The notes beneath the pieces are model-generated. The model had not been told where the DNA came from. It saw only the letters and a list, made by a program, of their open reading frames with translations, and made no database searches. Both the position numbers and the translations under genes were made by a program. This document shows, in pieces, positions 53,172 through 61,686 of a stretch of 64,000 bases of DNA (position 1 is its first letter; each line of letters opens with the position of its first letter). Source of the stretch: Streptomyces xylophagus (lineage in GTDB: Bacteria > Actinomycetota > Actinomycetes > Streptomycetales > Streptomycetaceae); assembly GCF_000716435.1 (NCBI RefSeq), contig NZ_JNWO01000012.1, positions 186,001 to 250,000 on the forward strand, in the 5' to 3' direction.

Positions 53172-54904
53172 CAGGCGGCCTCCGCTTCCGTCAGCTGGGA
53201 GAGCACGATCTCTCGGTACGTCTCGTTGTCGGCCATCAGCTCGTGATGGCGCCCCGTCCCGACGACCCGCCCCTCGTCGAGTACGACGATCCGGTCGGCG
53301 TCCCTGATGGTCGCCACCCGCTGCGCCACGATCACGACGGTCGCCTCGGCGGTCTCCTGGGAGAGCGCCGCCCGCAGCGCCGCGTCGGTCGCGTAGTCGA
53401 GGGCGGAGAAGGAGTCGTCGAAGAGGTAGATCTCCGGGCGCTGCACCAGCGTGCGCGCGATCGCGAGCCGCTGCCGCTGACCGCCGGAGACGTTGGTGCC
53501 GCCCTGCGAGATGGGGGAGTCGAGTCCGTTCTCCAGCCCCTCGACGAAGCCCTTGGCCTGCGCCACCTCCAGCGCGTGCCACAGCTCCTCGTCGGTCGCG
53601 TCCGGGTTGCCGTAGCGAAGGTTGGTCGCGACCGTGCCCGCGAACAGGTACGGCTTCTGCGGGACCAGGCCGACCGTCTTGGCGAGCAGCACCGGGTCGA
53701 TGGTCGACACGTCGACACCGTCGACGAGGACCTCGCCGTCGGTGGCGTCAACCAGGCGCGGGACGAGACTCAGAAGGGTGGACTTTCCGCTGCCGGTCGA
53801 GCCGATCACGGCCGTCGTCTCGCCCGGGCGGGCCACCAGGTCGATGGACTTCAGTACGGGTTCCTCGGCACCCGGGTAGCAGAAGCCGACCCCGCGGACC
53901 TCCAGATGCCCGTGCCGGCGCAGCTCGAAGACGGGAGCCACCGGCGGCACGACACTGCTCTCGGTGTCGAGGACCTCCTCGATGCGCTCGGCACAGACCT
54001 CCGCGCGCGGCACCATCATGAACATGAAGGTGGCCATCATCACGGACATCACGATCTGCATCAGATAGGCGAGGAACGCGGTCAGATCGCCGATCTGCAT
54101 CCCGCCGCTGTCGATGCGATGCGCGCCGAACCAGACCACCGCGATCGACGACAGGTTCACCGTGGTCATGACCACCGGGAACATCAGCGCGAGCAGGTTG
54201 CCGGACTTCAGCTGCATCTCGGTCAGGTCGGCGTTCGCCTTCCGGAACCGGTCCTTCTCGTACTCGTCGCGGACGAAGGCGCGGATGACACGGTTGCCGG
54301 TGATCTGCTCGCGCAGCACCCGGTTCACCGCGTCCAGGCGGACCTGCATGGCCCGGAACAGCGGCCGCAGCCGCCGCACGATGATCGTCACGCAGATCGT
54401 CAGTGTCGGGACCACCGCGATCAGCACCCCGGACAGCGGCACGTCCAGACCGAGCGCCAGGATGATCCCGCCGACGCACATGATCGGCGCCGACACGAGC
54501 AGGGTGAACGTCATCAGGGCCAGCATCTGGACCTGCTGCACGTCATTGGTCGTACGGGTGATCAGCGAGGGCGCGCCGAACTGACCGACCTCGCGCGCCG
54601 AGAACGACTGCACCCGGTCGAAGATGGCACCCCGGATGTCCCGGCCGAGCGCCGCCGCGGTCCGGGCGCCGTAGTAGACGGCACCCGTGTTGCACACGAC
54701 CTGGACCAGCGAGATCCCGATCATCAGGGCGCCGAACGACAGGATGTAACCGGTGTCACCCTTCACGACACCGTTGTCGATGATGTGCGCGTTCAGGGTG
54801 GGCAGGTAGAGGGTGGCGCAGGTCTGCAGAAACTGCAGCAGCACCAGCAGGGCGATGGGTTTCCTGTAGGGCCTGAGATAGGTCCGCAGAAGTCGTATGA
54901 GCAC
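53171..54904 (-). CDS. ABC exporter half-transporter, degenerate-site subunit
   Basis: 577 residues. Membrane domain (LIRLLRTYLRPYRKPIALLVLLQFLQTCATLYLPTLNAHIID; six helices) and NBD with Walker A GSTGSGKST, intact signature VSGGQRQRLAIARTL, but Walker B IYLFDDSFSALD. The catalytic Glu after Walker B is Asp. Heterodimeric exporters such as TM287/288 show this pattern, one degenerate and one competent ATP site. GTG 54904 with a weak GAGAG. Upstream 150 bases are gene-free. Substrate unknown. Confidence 0.93.
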   Translation of the reverse strand: MLIRLLRTYLRPYRKPIALLVLLQFLQTCATLYLPTLNAHIIDNGVVKGDTGYILSFGALMIGISLVQVVCNTGAVYYGARTAAALGRDIRGAIFDRVQSFSAREVGQFGAPSLITRTTNDVQQVQMLALMTFTLLVSAPIMCVGGIILALGLDVPLSGVLIAVVPTLTICVTIIVRRLRPLFRAMQVRLDAVNRVLREQITGNRVIRAFVRDEYEKDRFRKANADLTEMQLKSGNLLALMFPVVMTTVNLSSIAVVWFGAHRIDSGGMQIGDLTAFLAYLMQIVMSVMMATFMFMMVPRAEVCAERIEEVLDTESSVVPPVAPVFELRRHGHLEVRGVGFCYPGAEEPVLKSIDLVARPGETTAVIGSTGSGKSTLLSLVPRLVDATDGEVLVDGVDVSTIDPVLLAKTVGLVPQKPYLFAGTVATNLRYGNPDATDEELWHALEVAQAKGFVEGLENGLDSPISQGGTNVSGGQRQRLAIARTLVQRPEIYLFDDSFSALDYATDAALRAALSQETAEATVVIVAQRVATIRDADRIVVLDEGRVVGTGRHHELMADNETYREIVLSQLTEAEAA

Positions 54905-55054
54905 GCTACGTCTCTCGGAGTCGGCGGTGAGGGGCGGGCGGTGTGCCCCTCGCCCCTATCGTCGGACACTCCACCCGCGTTACCTCAACTGATTAAGCCA
55001 ACAGCAGTGCCGTAGCCGCCGTTATGAACCCTTAAGAGCGGAACGCGCGAATTC

Positions 55055-56512
55055 CTACGAGCGGAACGCCCCCGGATGGGTCTGCTCCCGCACGGACACA
55101 TACTGCTGACGCACGGCCTGTCCTACGGCCAACTCGTCGCCCGGCTCGAAGACCTGGGCGACCGGTCCCTGCCACGGCGGCGGATTGCGCGGGTCGAGGG
55201 TGCCCTGGGAGACACCGAGCGCCCAGGCGGCCTGCCGGGCGGCGCCGATCGCCGCGTAGTCGGCGGGCTGCGGTACGACGATCTGCGTCCCGAAGAGCGC
55301 GGGCGCCGCGGCCTGCACGGCGGGCAGCTCGGCGGCCGACCCGAGCAGGAAGAGCCGCCGCACCGACACCCCCCGCCCGCGCAGCACGTCCAGCGCGTCG
55401 GCGAGCCCGCACAGCATGCCCTCGAACGCGGCCCGCGCCAGATGCTCCGCCTTCATCGACTCTCGCCGCAGCCCGGCCAGCGTCCCCGCGGTGTGCGGCA
55501 GATTGGGCGTCCGCTCACCTTCCAGATACGGCAGGAACACGAGCCCGTGAGCACCAGGCGTCGACTTCATCGCCAGCTCGGACAGACTCTCCAGATCGGG
55601 CAGCCCGAGCAGCTCGGCGGCTCCGCGCAGGGTCCGTACGGCGTTCAGCGTGGTGACGACCGGCAGATGCATCCCGGTCGCGTCGGCGAGCGAGGTGATC
55701 ATCCCGCTCTGGTCGACGAGCGCCTCGTGGTGGACGGCCATCACGGACCCGGAGGCGCCGAGCGACACGACCGCGTCGCCGAACCCGATGCCGAGCCCGA
55801 AGGCGGCGGCCATGGTCTCGCCGGTACCGGCGGAGATCAGCAGCCCTTCCGGGGTCGTACCGGCCGCGTCGGACGGCCCGATGACCTCGGGCAGCATGGC
55901 CTGGTGGCCGAGGGCGAGTTCGACGAGATCGGGCCGGTAACCGCCGCTGGCAGCGGACCAGTACCCGGTCCCGGAAGCCCCACCACGATCAGTGGTCCTT
56001 CTCACCGGCCGCCCGAGGAGCTGCCACACCAGCCAGTCGTGGGCCTGCAACAGGGCGGTCGTACGCCGCGCGTTGTCGGGCTCGGTCCTGTTCAGCCAGC
56101 GCAGCTTGGTCACCGGATGAGCGGCCTGCGGTACGGAACCGACCGCCTGCGCCCACGCCTCGCGCCCGCCGAGCGCGTCGATCAGATCGGCCGCCGCGAC
56201 CTGCGCCCGCTTGTCACCGCCGACCATCGCGGGCCGTACGGTGTTGCCCTGCGAGTCCAGCGGCACGACCGCGTTCTGCTGCGCGGACACCCCGATGGCC
56301 TGCACACCTTCGAGCAGCCCCCCGCCGGCCGCCTCGCCCAGCGACAGCAGCCAGGCCTGTGGATCGACATCGGAGGGCCGCCCGCCGCCCTCGGTCTCGG
56401 TTTCGACCGGATGCGGCGCATATCCCTGCCTGAGCACGGATCCCGTGTCCGTGTCGCAGACGACGATACGAGTGAAATCGGGCGAACTGTCCAACCCGGC
56501 GACTATCCCCAT
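55055..56512 (-). CDS. FGGY-family carbohydrate kinase (xylulokinase-like)
   Basis: 485-residue sugar kinase. N-terminal phosphate loop GLDSSPDFTRIVVCD, SAQQNAVVPLDSQG, LQAHDWLVWQLLG, substrate region FLPYLEGERTPNLPH, and the C-terminal signature region LFLLGSAAELPAVQAAAP. Best fit is xylulokinase, but family-level specificity varies. ATG 56512. No pentose transport gene is adjacent, so its pathway is not visible. Confidence 0.85.
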   Translation of the reverse strand: MGIVAGLDSSPDFTRIVVCDTDTGSVLRQGYAPHPVETETEGGGRPSDVDPQAWLLSLGEAAGGGLLEGVQAIGVSAQQNAVVPLDSQGNTVRPAMVGGDKRAQVAAADLIDALGGREAWAQAVGSVPQAAHPVTKLRWLNRTEPDNARRTTALLQAHDWLVWQLLGRPVRRTTDRGGASGTGYWSAASGGYRPDLVELALGHQAMLPEVIGPSDAAGTTPEGLLISAGTGETMAAAFGLGIGFGDAVVSLGASGSVMAVHHEALVDQSGMITSLADATGMHLPVVTTLNAVRTLRGAAELLGLPDLESLSELAMKSTPGAHGLVFLPYLEGERTPNLPHTAGTLAGLRRESMKAEHLARAAFEGMLCGLADALDVLRGRGVSVRRLFLLGSAAELPAVQAAAPALFGTQIVVPQPADYAAIGAARQAAWALGVSQGTLDPRNPPPWQGPVAQVFEPGDELAVGQAVRQQYVSVREQTHPGAFRS

Positions 56513-56563
56513 GGCGGAAATTCTGCCGTACGGCGGGAGGTGACCGCGCCGAGTCGGGGCTCC

Positions 56564-56869
56564 CTAGGTGTTGCTGGTGCCCCAGTCGTCCCCGCCCGTG
56601 CCGTTCGCGTTGCGCTCACGCAGGGACCGTACGCGCTCGGCCACCGAGTCCGGGACCCGGTCGCCGACCTTGTCGCTGACCGCGTGGTACGCCTTGCCCG
56701 CGAACTGGCGGCCCTGCTGCGCCGCGGACTCCGCGGTGTTGCGGACGGCGGGGTTCTGCGCGACCTGACGCGCCGACTTCTTCAGCTGCTCGTAGCGCTC
56801 GCGTCCGGCCCGCGTGCCCAGCACGTAACCCAGAGCCAGTCCGACGACGAACGTGAGCTTGTAGCGCAT
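56564..56869 (-). CDS. YtxH-like small membrane protein
   Basis: 101 residues. One N-terminal hydrophobic helix with a Gly motif (LTFVVGLALGYVLGTRAGRERYEQLKKSARQV), then amphipathic helices rich in Ala/Gln and a Gly/Asp tail. Similar to YtxH/DUF883 general-stress small proteins. ATG 56869 has GGAAGG nine bases upstream; ATG 56878 is too close to it. Function unknown. Confidence 0.82.
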   Translation of the reverse strand: MRYKLTFVVGLALGYVLGTRAGRERYEQLKKSARQVAQNPAVRNTAESAAQQGRQFAGKAYHAVSDKVGDRVPDSVAERVRSLRERNANGTGGDDWGTSNT

Positions 56870-57053
56870 GACAGCCATCCTTCCCTTGCGTGGTCCCTCG
56901 CGGGTCAGTCCCTCGCGGGTCTCCGGCGCGGCATCGGTGCCGGGGGAACCGATTGGCGGAGCACCCCCCTGCTTGCGCTAATGTATGTGTCGCAGCGAGC
57001 ACACGCCCCCTGGCGAATACCCAGGGAGGTACGTTCGATGCAGCGAGGCGCAT

Positions 57054-57126
57054 TCCCCTGTAGCTCAATTGGCAGAGCAGCCGGCTGTTAACCGGCAGGT
57101 TACTGGTTCGAGTCCAGTCGGGGGAG
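57054..57126 (+). tRNA. tRNA-Asn (GTT)
   Basis: 73 nt cloverleaf. Acceptor TCCCCTG pairs with CGGGGGA (one T-G wobble); anticodon loop CTGTTAA gives GTT; T arm ACTGGTTCGAGTCCAGT; discriminator G; no encoded CCA. The core is identical to the next tRNA. Confidence 0.95.
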
Positions 57127-57132
57127 CTTCGA

Positions 57133-57205
57133 TCTTCCGTAGCTCAATTGGCAGAGCAGCCGGCTGTTAACCGGCAGGTTACTGGTTCGAGTCCAGTCGG
57201 GAGAG
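57133..57205 (+). tRNA. tRNA-Asn (GTT), second copy
   Basis: 73 nt, six bases after the first tRNA-Asn. All arms are identical except the acceptor stem, TCTTCCG/CGGGAGA, in which pairing is preserved (one T-G wobble). Likely cotranscribed with the first copy and ended by the terminator at 57226. Confidence 0.95.
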
Positions 57206-57225
57206 CCAGTGGACAGCAGTGGACG

Positions 57226-57248
57226 AGGACCCCGTTGGGGTCCTTTTT
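57226..57248 (+). terminator. Intrinsic terminator of the tRNA-Asn unit
   Basis: AGGACCCC, loop GTT, GGGGTCCT followed by TTTT. Classic rho-independent terminator. Confidence 0.85.
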
Positions 57249-57382
57249 CATGTCCCCCGGAACCGCTCGTGACGTGCCGCTGTCCTCATGGTCGTGCGAA
57301 GTCGACCATCCGAAGCAGGAGATCGTATGAGCGGCTATGCTGCGGCAGACGGCGCGTACAAATGTGCGCGACGCGCCGTAAT

Positions 57383-57456
57383 GGGGCGGTAGCTCAGCCG
57401 GTTAGAGCAGCGGACTCATAATCCGTCGGCCGTGGGTTCGAGTCCCACCCGCCCCA
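57383..57456 (+). tRNA. tRNA with CAT anticodon (Ile2 or elongator Met)
   Basis: 74 nt. Acceptor GGGGCGG pairs with CCGCCCC, discriminator A, genomic CCA follows. Anticodon loop CTCATAA gives CAT. This could be the lysidine-modified tRNA-Ile or elongator tRNA-Met. It is not initiator: the anticodon stem lacks the three GC pairs of an initiator. The integrase gene points at its 3' end, so it is the probable attachment site. Confidence 0.9.
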
Positions 57457-57540
57457 CCACTCGCTACGCGAGAAGAAACCTTCTGACCAGGCACTTTCCC
57501 GGTCGGGGCGAGGCTGTGAGGGTCCTGGCGACCCCGTCTT

Positions 57541-57558
57541 GATCATGATTTCATGATC
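57541..57558. repeat. Palindrome between tRNA and integrase gene
   Basis: GATCATGA, TT, TCATGATC: perfect eight-base arms. It lies 84 bases past the tRNA and 24 bases beyond the integrase stop, the position of an integrase or excisionase arm site, or of a terminator for the integrase gene. Confidence 0.5.
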
Positions 57559-57582
57559 GTCTGGACAAATTCTGGACGCAGG

Positions 57583-59481
57583 TCACGCGGCGCGTGAACG
57601 AGCCCTCTTTTGCCTGGTGTTGCGGCGGAGAGGAGCGGGGTGCGAGGTGTCCCACCCCGCGATGCTCGGAGTCTCCGTTCGGGCGATAGTGAAGCGGAGG
57701 AGGGCGAACTCCTGGCGCTGATCTCCCTGGTATTGGTCGTTGAAGTTCTCGATCCGGACCAGCTCTAGTTCGTTGCTCGTGCAGTGGTCGCGCATCCACT
57801 TCACGGCGGCATTGGCGGCGTCGTCCTGGCCTCGGCCGGCGAGGGTGACCAGGCCGAGGAGATCGGAGTCGGGCCCGGTCTGGGCGCCTACGGACCAGTC
57901 CTCGCCCGCCTGGCGCGCGCCGTGGGCGAAGAAGACGGCGAGGTCGCCCTGCCAGTTCGTCTCGGGGATCTCTAGCGGCGTGTGCACCTTGTAGGGGACT
58001 TCGCGGGGGACGACGGAGATGACCGACTCGGCCTCGGCTCGCATCATCTCGGGCAGGACGCTGGTGTAGGTGTCGGAGGTGATCTGGCGTGAGGAGTGCC
58101 CCAACTTCTCCTGGACCACCTTGATGTCGTTCCCCGCGAGCAGGGAGAGCGTGGCCGCCAGGTGGCGAAGGTCGTGGAGACGGACCGGCGGCAGGCCGGA
58201 CAGCTCTACGAGACGGGTGAAGCGTCTGGAGATCCAGTCAGGGTGCAGCGCCTCACCGTTCTCGTGCGTCCACACGCGACCGGTCTCGACGTAGGCGGCT
58301 CCCCACTCCTGGCGCTTCTGCTCCTGCTTCGTGCGGAAGCTCACCAGGTTGTCGGCGGACTCCAGGCTCAGCGACACGGTGCGGACGCTCTCCGCCTTCG
58401 GTGCCTCGCCGTATAGCTGGTAGGCGACTTCTACGATCTGCTGGGAGATCCGGAGCCAGAGAGCGTCGATGCTGACCTCTCTCCACGGCACCGCGGCCAT
58501 CTCGCCGCGCCGGGGGCCGAGGAAGATGAACGAGTGCCACAGCTCGTAGAGCCAGTCATCCTTGACGAAGTCGAGGAACTCCCCGGTCAGCTTGGGTGTC
58601 CAGACCAAGACCGGGCCGGGCTTCTCTCCGGTGCGCTTCCAGTGCTCGACGCGCTCTGGCGTCCAGACGATGGGCTTCGGCCGTGTGACCGACGGAAGCT
58701 CGACGAGCTGCGACCAGTTCTTGGCGAATGCCTGCTCGCGCTTGATCCCCCAGGTGAGCGCCGAGCTGAGGGTGTCGTTGATGCGGTGCATGGTTGCGGG
58801 TGAGGTGACCTTTCGCAGGCCCCTGCGGCCCTCGCGTAGAGCCATGTTGGCCTCCAGGAAGGCTTGCCGGTACGGGCGGCGTTCTTCTCTCTTGGCGTAG
58901 CCAGCGGTCTTCACCCAGGCCCGGTGCGCCTCATCCCGAGCCTCCTGGAGTTCCGTCACGCGGAGCCGGTGGAGGATGCGCTCCGCGTTCTCCCTCTCGA
59001 TCGCGTTGTACATGAGGTCGAGGTGGCGGACCTTGAGGTCGCGTCGCTTGATGTGTCCCAGGTGTGGGACGAGGTAGTTGTCGAGGTGCTCCTGATAGCC
59101 GTGGCGAGTGGTGCGTGCGAGGGACTTCTTAGCCTTGATCCAGCGAAGGAAGAAGGCGCCGCACGTCTCGTCGGACAGCACGTCGGTGCCGGCGGTGGCG
59201 GCGTCGTACAGTTCCTTTGCCTTCCGCTGTGCGTCCGTCTTCTTGGCGAACCCGCCGCGCCGGACGCGCTGACGCTTGCCGCCCTCGCCGGGCTCCAGCT
59301 CGAAGTACAGGTGCCAGGTGCCGTGGTCCTTCTCTTCGAGCTTCGGGCAGCTCGCGCCGATCTTGCGCATCTTCAGCTTGCCGTTGGCGTCCTTCTGCGG
59401 TCTGCCGTCCTCGTCTATGACGGGCTCCTGGCAGGCGCAACGCCGCGTGTAGCTGGGGTCGAACACGAATATCCCCTTCAT
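57583..59481 (-). CDS. int: Tyrosine-type site-specific integrase
   Basis: 632 residues. N-terminal Cys-rich segment (CACQEP...GASCPK) and an arm-binding region, then a SAM-like core-binding domain (KSLARTTRHGYQEHLDNYLVPHLG). The catalytic domain has the first Arg in LGPRRGEMAAVPW, HDLRH box (VRLHDLRHLAATL), LGHSS and nucleophile Tyr in SDTYTSVLPEM. All catalytic residues are present. About 150 residues follow the Tyr and a long insertion precedes the core, making it longer than the usual ~400-480. Faces the CAT-anticodon tRNA 126 bases away. Divergent from the HTH gene. Confidence 0.93.
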   Translation of the reverse strand: MKGIFVFDPSYTRRCACQEPVIDEDGRPQKDANGKLKMRKIGASCPKLEEKDHGTWHLYFELEPGEGGKRQRVRRGGFAKKTDAQRKAKELYDAATAGTDVLSDETCGAFFLRWIKAKKSLARTTRHGYQEHLDNYLVPHLGHIKRRDLKVRHLDLMYNAIERENAERILHRLRVTELQEARDEAHRAWVKTAGYAKREERRPYRQAFLEANMALREGRRGLRKVTSPATMHRINDTLSSALTWGIKREQAFAKNWSQLVELPSVTRPKPIVWTPERVEHWKRTGEKPGPVLVWTPKLTGEFLDFVKDDWLYELWHSFIFLGPRRGEMAAVPWREVSIDALWLRISQQIVEVAYQLYGEAPKAESVRTVSLSLESADNLVSFRTKQEQKRQEWGAAYVETGRVWTHENGEALHPDWISRRFTRLVELSGLPPVRLHDLRHLAATLSLLAGNDIKVVQEKLGHSSRQITSDTYTSVLPEMMRAEAESVISVVPREVPYKVHTPLEIPETNWQGDLAVFFAHGARQAGEDWSVGAQTGPDSDLLGLVTLAGRGQDDAANAAVKWMRDHCTSNELELVRIENFNDQYQGDQRQEFALLRFTIARTETPSIAGWDTSHPAPLRRNTRQKRARSRAA

Positions 59482-59533
59482 GGCCTTCGCTTGTGGAACT
59501 TCTGTGTCGGTCTATGTCGACCGAATCCCTATC

Positions 59534-59564
59534 TTGCCCCAACACTCCAGTGTTGGAGTATCCT
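59534..59564 (+). promoter_or_regulatory. Overlapping palindromes and promoter between int and HTH gene
   Basis: CCAACACTCCAGTGTTGG (59539-59556) and ACTCCAGTGTTGGAGT (59544-59559) are overlapping perfect palindromes. TTGCCC (59534-59539) and TATCCT (59559-59564) with a 19-base spacer make a possible rightward promoter that the palindromes would block. Typical of an element's int/xis control switch. Confidence 0.55.
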
Positions 59565-59602
59565 TACGGCACGTTGGCGTGGGGGAGAACGCGACAACGG
59601 GA

Positions 59603-59854
59603 ATGACAACGAAGGACGCATCTGTAGCTACGGACGCCGGGGTCAGCGCGATGACCCTCGAGGAACTACTCGCGCTGCCACCGACCGTGAACGTTGTGAC
59701 GGCTGCGCGAGCACTCGGGATTGGCACGCACAAGGCTTACAACTTGATCAAGGAGGGGTCTTTCCCCGTGCAGACGCTCCCTCTGGGCGGCACGGTGAGA
59801 GTCCCCACTGCTGCACTGTGGCAAGTGCTCGGGGTGACGCCACTGGTGCAGTGA
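59603..59854 (+). CDS. Small HTH (MerR/excisionase-like) DNA-binding protein
   Basis: 83 residues. Contains an excisionase/MerR-type HTH: LLALPPTVNVVTAARALGIGTHKAYNLIKEGSFPVQTLPLGGTVRVPTAALWQVLG. It is the usual companion of an actinomycete integrase and probably directs excision. ATG 59603 is chosen; its Shine-Dalgarno sequence is poor and GTG 59578 is an alternative. Confidence 0.8.
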   Translation: MTTKDASVATDAGVSAMTLEELLALPPTVNVVTAARALGIGTHKAYNLIKEGSFPVQTLPLGGTVRVPTAALWQVLGVTPLVQ

Positions 59855-59959
59855 TCGTGTAGCCCTGAGTCTGTCGGTCTCGCTGGGCCATAGCTGGGAC
59901 ATGTGCCGTGGCCTACGATCAGGCGGCTACGGGCGCACGAGACGAGAACGGACCACCGC

Positions 59960-60922
59960 ATGCCACGGCTCTACGGTTTCGAGGACGCCTCACGTCGTCG
60001 GCTACGTGACGATGAAATTGACGCGACCCGCCTGATGGTGAGCCGGGCGCTCATCAGCGATGAGTCCAACCACGACATTGCGGTATGGGCGAATGGTGAG
60101 GGCTACCGGGGAACGCTCGGCGGGGAGTGGAAGGACGCGTCGATTGGACGTCTGTTCCGCACCCCGGCGATCGCTGGACTGCGCTACGACGATGACGGCG
60201 AACTCGTTGACGCGGGTCACCTCGGTGCTATCACGCGCGAAGAGTTCATGGCCCTCCTGGCGCGGGAGGAGGCTCGCAGCACGAAGGTCCCAGAGCCCGC
60301 GTATGACTATCTCCTGACTGGTGGGGCCAGCACCTGCGGCAACTGCAAATGGGACCTCGGGGGCGCCCGTACCAATGCGGTTACGCCTGGATACCGCTGT
60401 CGCCCGAAGGACAAGAACGGGCACGGCGGCTGCGGCGAGGTCCGGATTGATGCCGAGCTGTTGGAGGGTTACGTCGGAGAACACGTCGTGGCGGAACTCC
60501 TCAAGCCCGGCATCCGAGCCCAGATCGCCCAAGCGCAGGCCGCCGTGCGCAAGCAGGTTGAGGACCTCAAGAGGGACATCAAGGAGCTGGAGGGCCGCCA
60601 AGCGGAGCTTGGGAGGCTCTATGGAAACCGCGAGATCAGCGGCGAGGCGCTGGTAGCCGGAGAGCGCGAGATCGCGTCCAACCTCAAGGGCATCCGTTCG
60701 CGCCTTCGCTACGCAGAGCAGATGGCGAACTTCTCACTTGGCCATGCCAAGGACCTGGTGAAGTGGTGGAACTCTGCACCCACCGCGTCGAAAAGAGGCA
60801 TCACGCTGCTCCTCCTGGAGAAGATCGAGGTGTTCCCCGCGAGCGCCCGCGGCGTCCGGACGATCGAGCCGGGACGAGTCGTCCTTCACTGGCGCAAGCT
60901 GTCCGGCACGTCAGGTGACTGA
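59960..60922 (+). CDS. Serine-recombinase-like protein lacking the catalytic domain
   Basis: 320 residues. It begins in a recombinase (PF07508-type) region (DDEIDATRLMVSRALISDESNHDIAVWANGEGYRGTLGGEWKDASIGRLFRTPAIAG), followed by a zinc ribbon (TCGNCKWDLGG...YRCRPKDKNGHGGCGEV) and a coiled coil (AQIAQAQAAVRKQVEDLKRDIKELEGRQAEL). A large serine recombinase would have about 150 more N-terminal residues with the resolvase Ser; none is found upstream, where the 59855-59959 gap is non-coding. Either a remnant or an accessory DNA-binding protein. Stop overlaps the convergent membrane-protein gene. Confidence 0.82.
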   Translation: MPRLYGFEDASRRRLRDDEIDATRLMVSRALISDESNHDIAVWANGEGYRGTLGGEWKDASIGRLFRTPAIAGLRYDDDGELVDAGHLGAITREEFMALLAREEARSTKVPEPAYDYLLTGGASTCGNCKWDLGGARTNAVTPGYRCRPKDKNGHGGCGEVRIDAELLEGYVGEHVVAELLKPGIRAQIAQAQAAVRKQVEDLKRDIKELEGRQAELGRLYGNREISGEALVAGEREIASNLKGIRSRLRYAEQMANFSLGHAKDLVKWWNSAPTASKRGITLLLLEKIEVFPASARGVRTIEPGRVVLHWRKLSGTSGD

Positions 60923-61681
60923 GATCGCTACCCGCGATGCGAGCCGCCTGCCTACCATCGCCATGGTCAGCCCCGTGATCAGTGAGATCACGGCGAGCCC
61001 GGCCAGGAGCGGGGAGACGATCTCCTCGTAGCGCAGCGGCCACGGGTGGCCAAGGTAGTGAGTCACCAGGTATGACCCCTTGCTGGCGGCGTAGGCCACT
61101 CCGAGCACCGCAGAGATCGACGACAGGGCGAGGCCGCGAGCCGTCCAGGCGTGTCCTGCGCGCCGGGCAACGAGAGTCATCCCGGTGCACAGGAACGCGA
61201 TCTCGCCGCAGGTAATCGCCACGTATCCCAGATAGACCATGAGGTAGACGGTGACGCCTGGCACTGTGGCGAACTCGGTCGTGAACTCCACTGTCTCGTC
61301 GGTGGTGCCGACGAACAGAGGCAGCATCGCCGCTAGGACGCACACCGCGAAGGCGACACGTGCGTACAGGCTGGCCTTCAGCACCTCGTGGTTGTAGGAC
61401 CAGTCCACGAGCATCAGCTGAAGGCTGCCGCACCATACGACTGCACAGATGTGCGCCCCGAGTTTGGCGGCATTGTTCATGCCGGTCGCAGATTCGATCA
61501 CGTCCTCTATCGCCGGGACGGCGAGGGTGACGCCCACCGTGCAGATGCCGATGGCCACGGCTCGGGTGAAACGCGCTACGCGATAGTCGCTTCGGTCACG
61601 CTGACGCCAGGCTTCCCGAGCGGAGAGCACGGTACCCACCAGGCCAATCAGAGCGCACAGGCCGAAGACTAAGCCGTCCAT
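60911..61681 (-). CDS. Multi-helix membrane protein (MAB_1171c-like, N-terminal part only)
   Basis: 256 residues, about seven membrane helices (LVFGLCALIGLVGTVLSA; IGICTVGVTLAVPAIEDVI; VAFAVCVLAAMLPLFVG; VTVYLMVYLGYVAITCGEIAFLC; LLAGLAVISLITGLTMAMVG). It resembles the transmembrane part of MAB_1171c-type proteins, which usually continue with a cytoplasmic domain that is absent here. It begins five bases after the XRE stop, so it is coexpressed with that regulator. Role unknown. Its end overlaps the recombinase-like gene by 12 bases. Confidence 0.72.
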   Translation of the reverse strand: MDGLVFGLCALIGLVGTVLSAREAWRQRDRSDYRVARFTRAVAIGICTVGVTLAVPAIEDVIESATGMNNAAKLGAHICAVVWCGSLQLMLVDWSYNHEVLKASLYARVAFAVCVLAAMLPLFVGTTDETVEFTTEFATVPGVTVYLMVYLGYVAITCGEIAFLCTGMTLVARRAGHAWTARGLALSSISAVLGVAYAASKGSYLVTHYLGHPWPLRYEEIVSPLLAGLAVISLITGLTMAMVGRRLASRVAISVT

Positions 61682-61686
61682 TTGGT

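Noticed and set aside
57054..57205. The two tRNA-Asn as direct-repeat att sites bounding an element
   Set aside because: They are only six bases apart, so nothing could be integrated between them.
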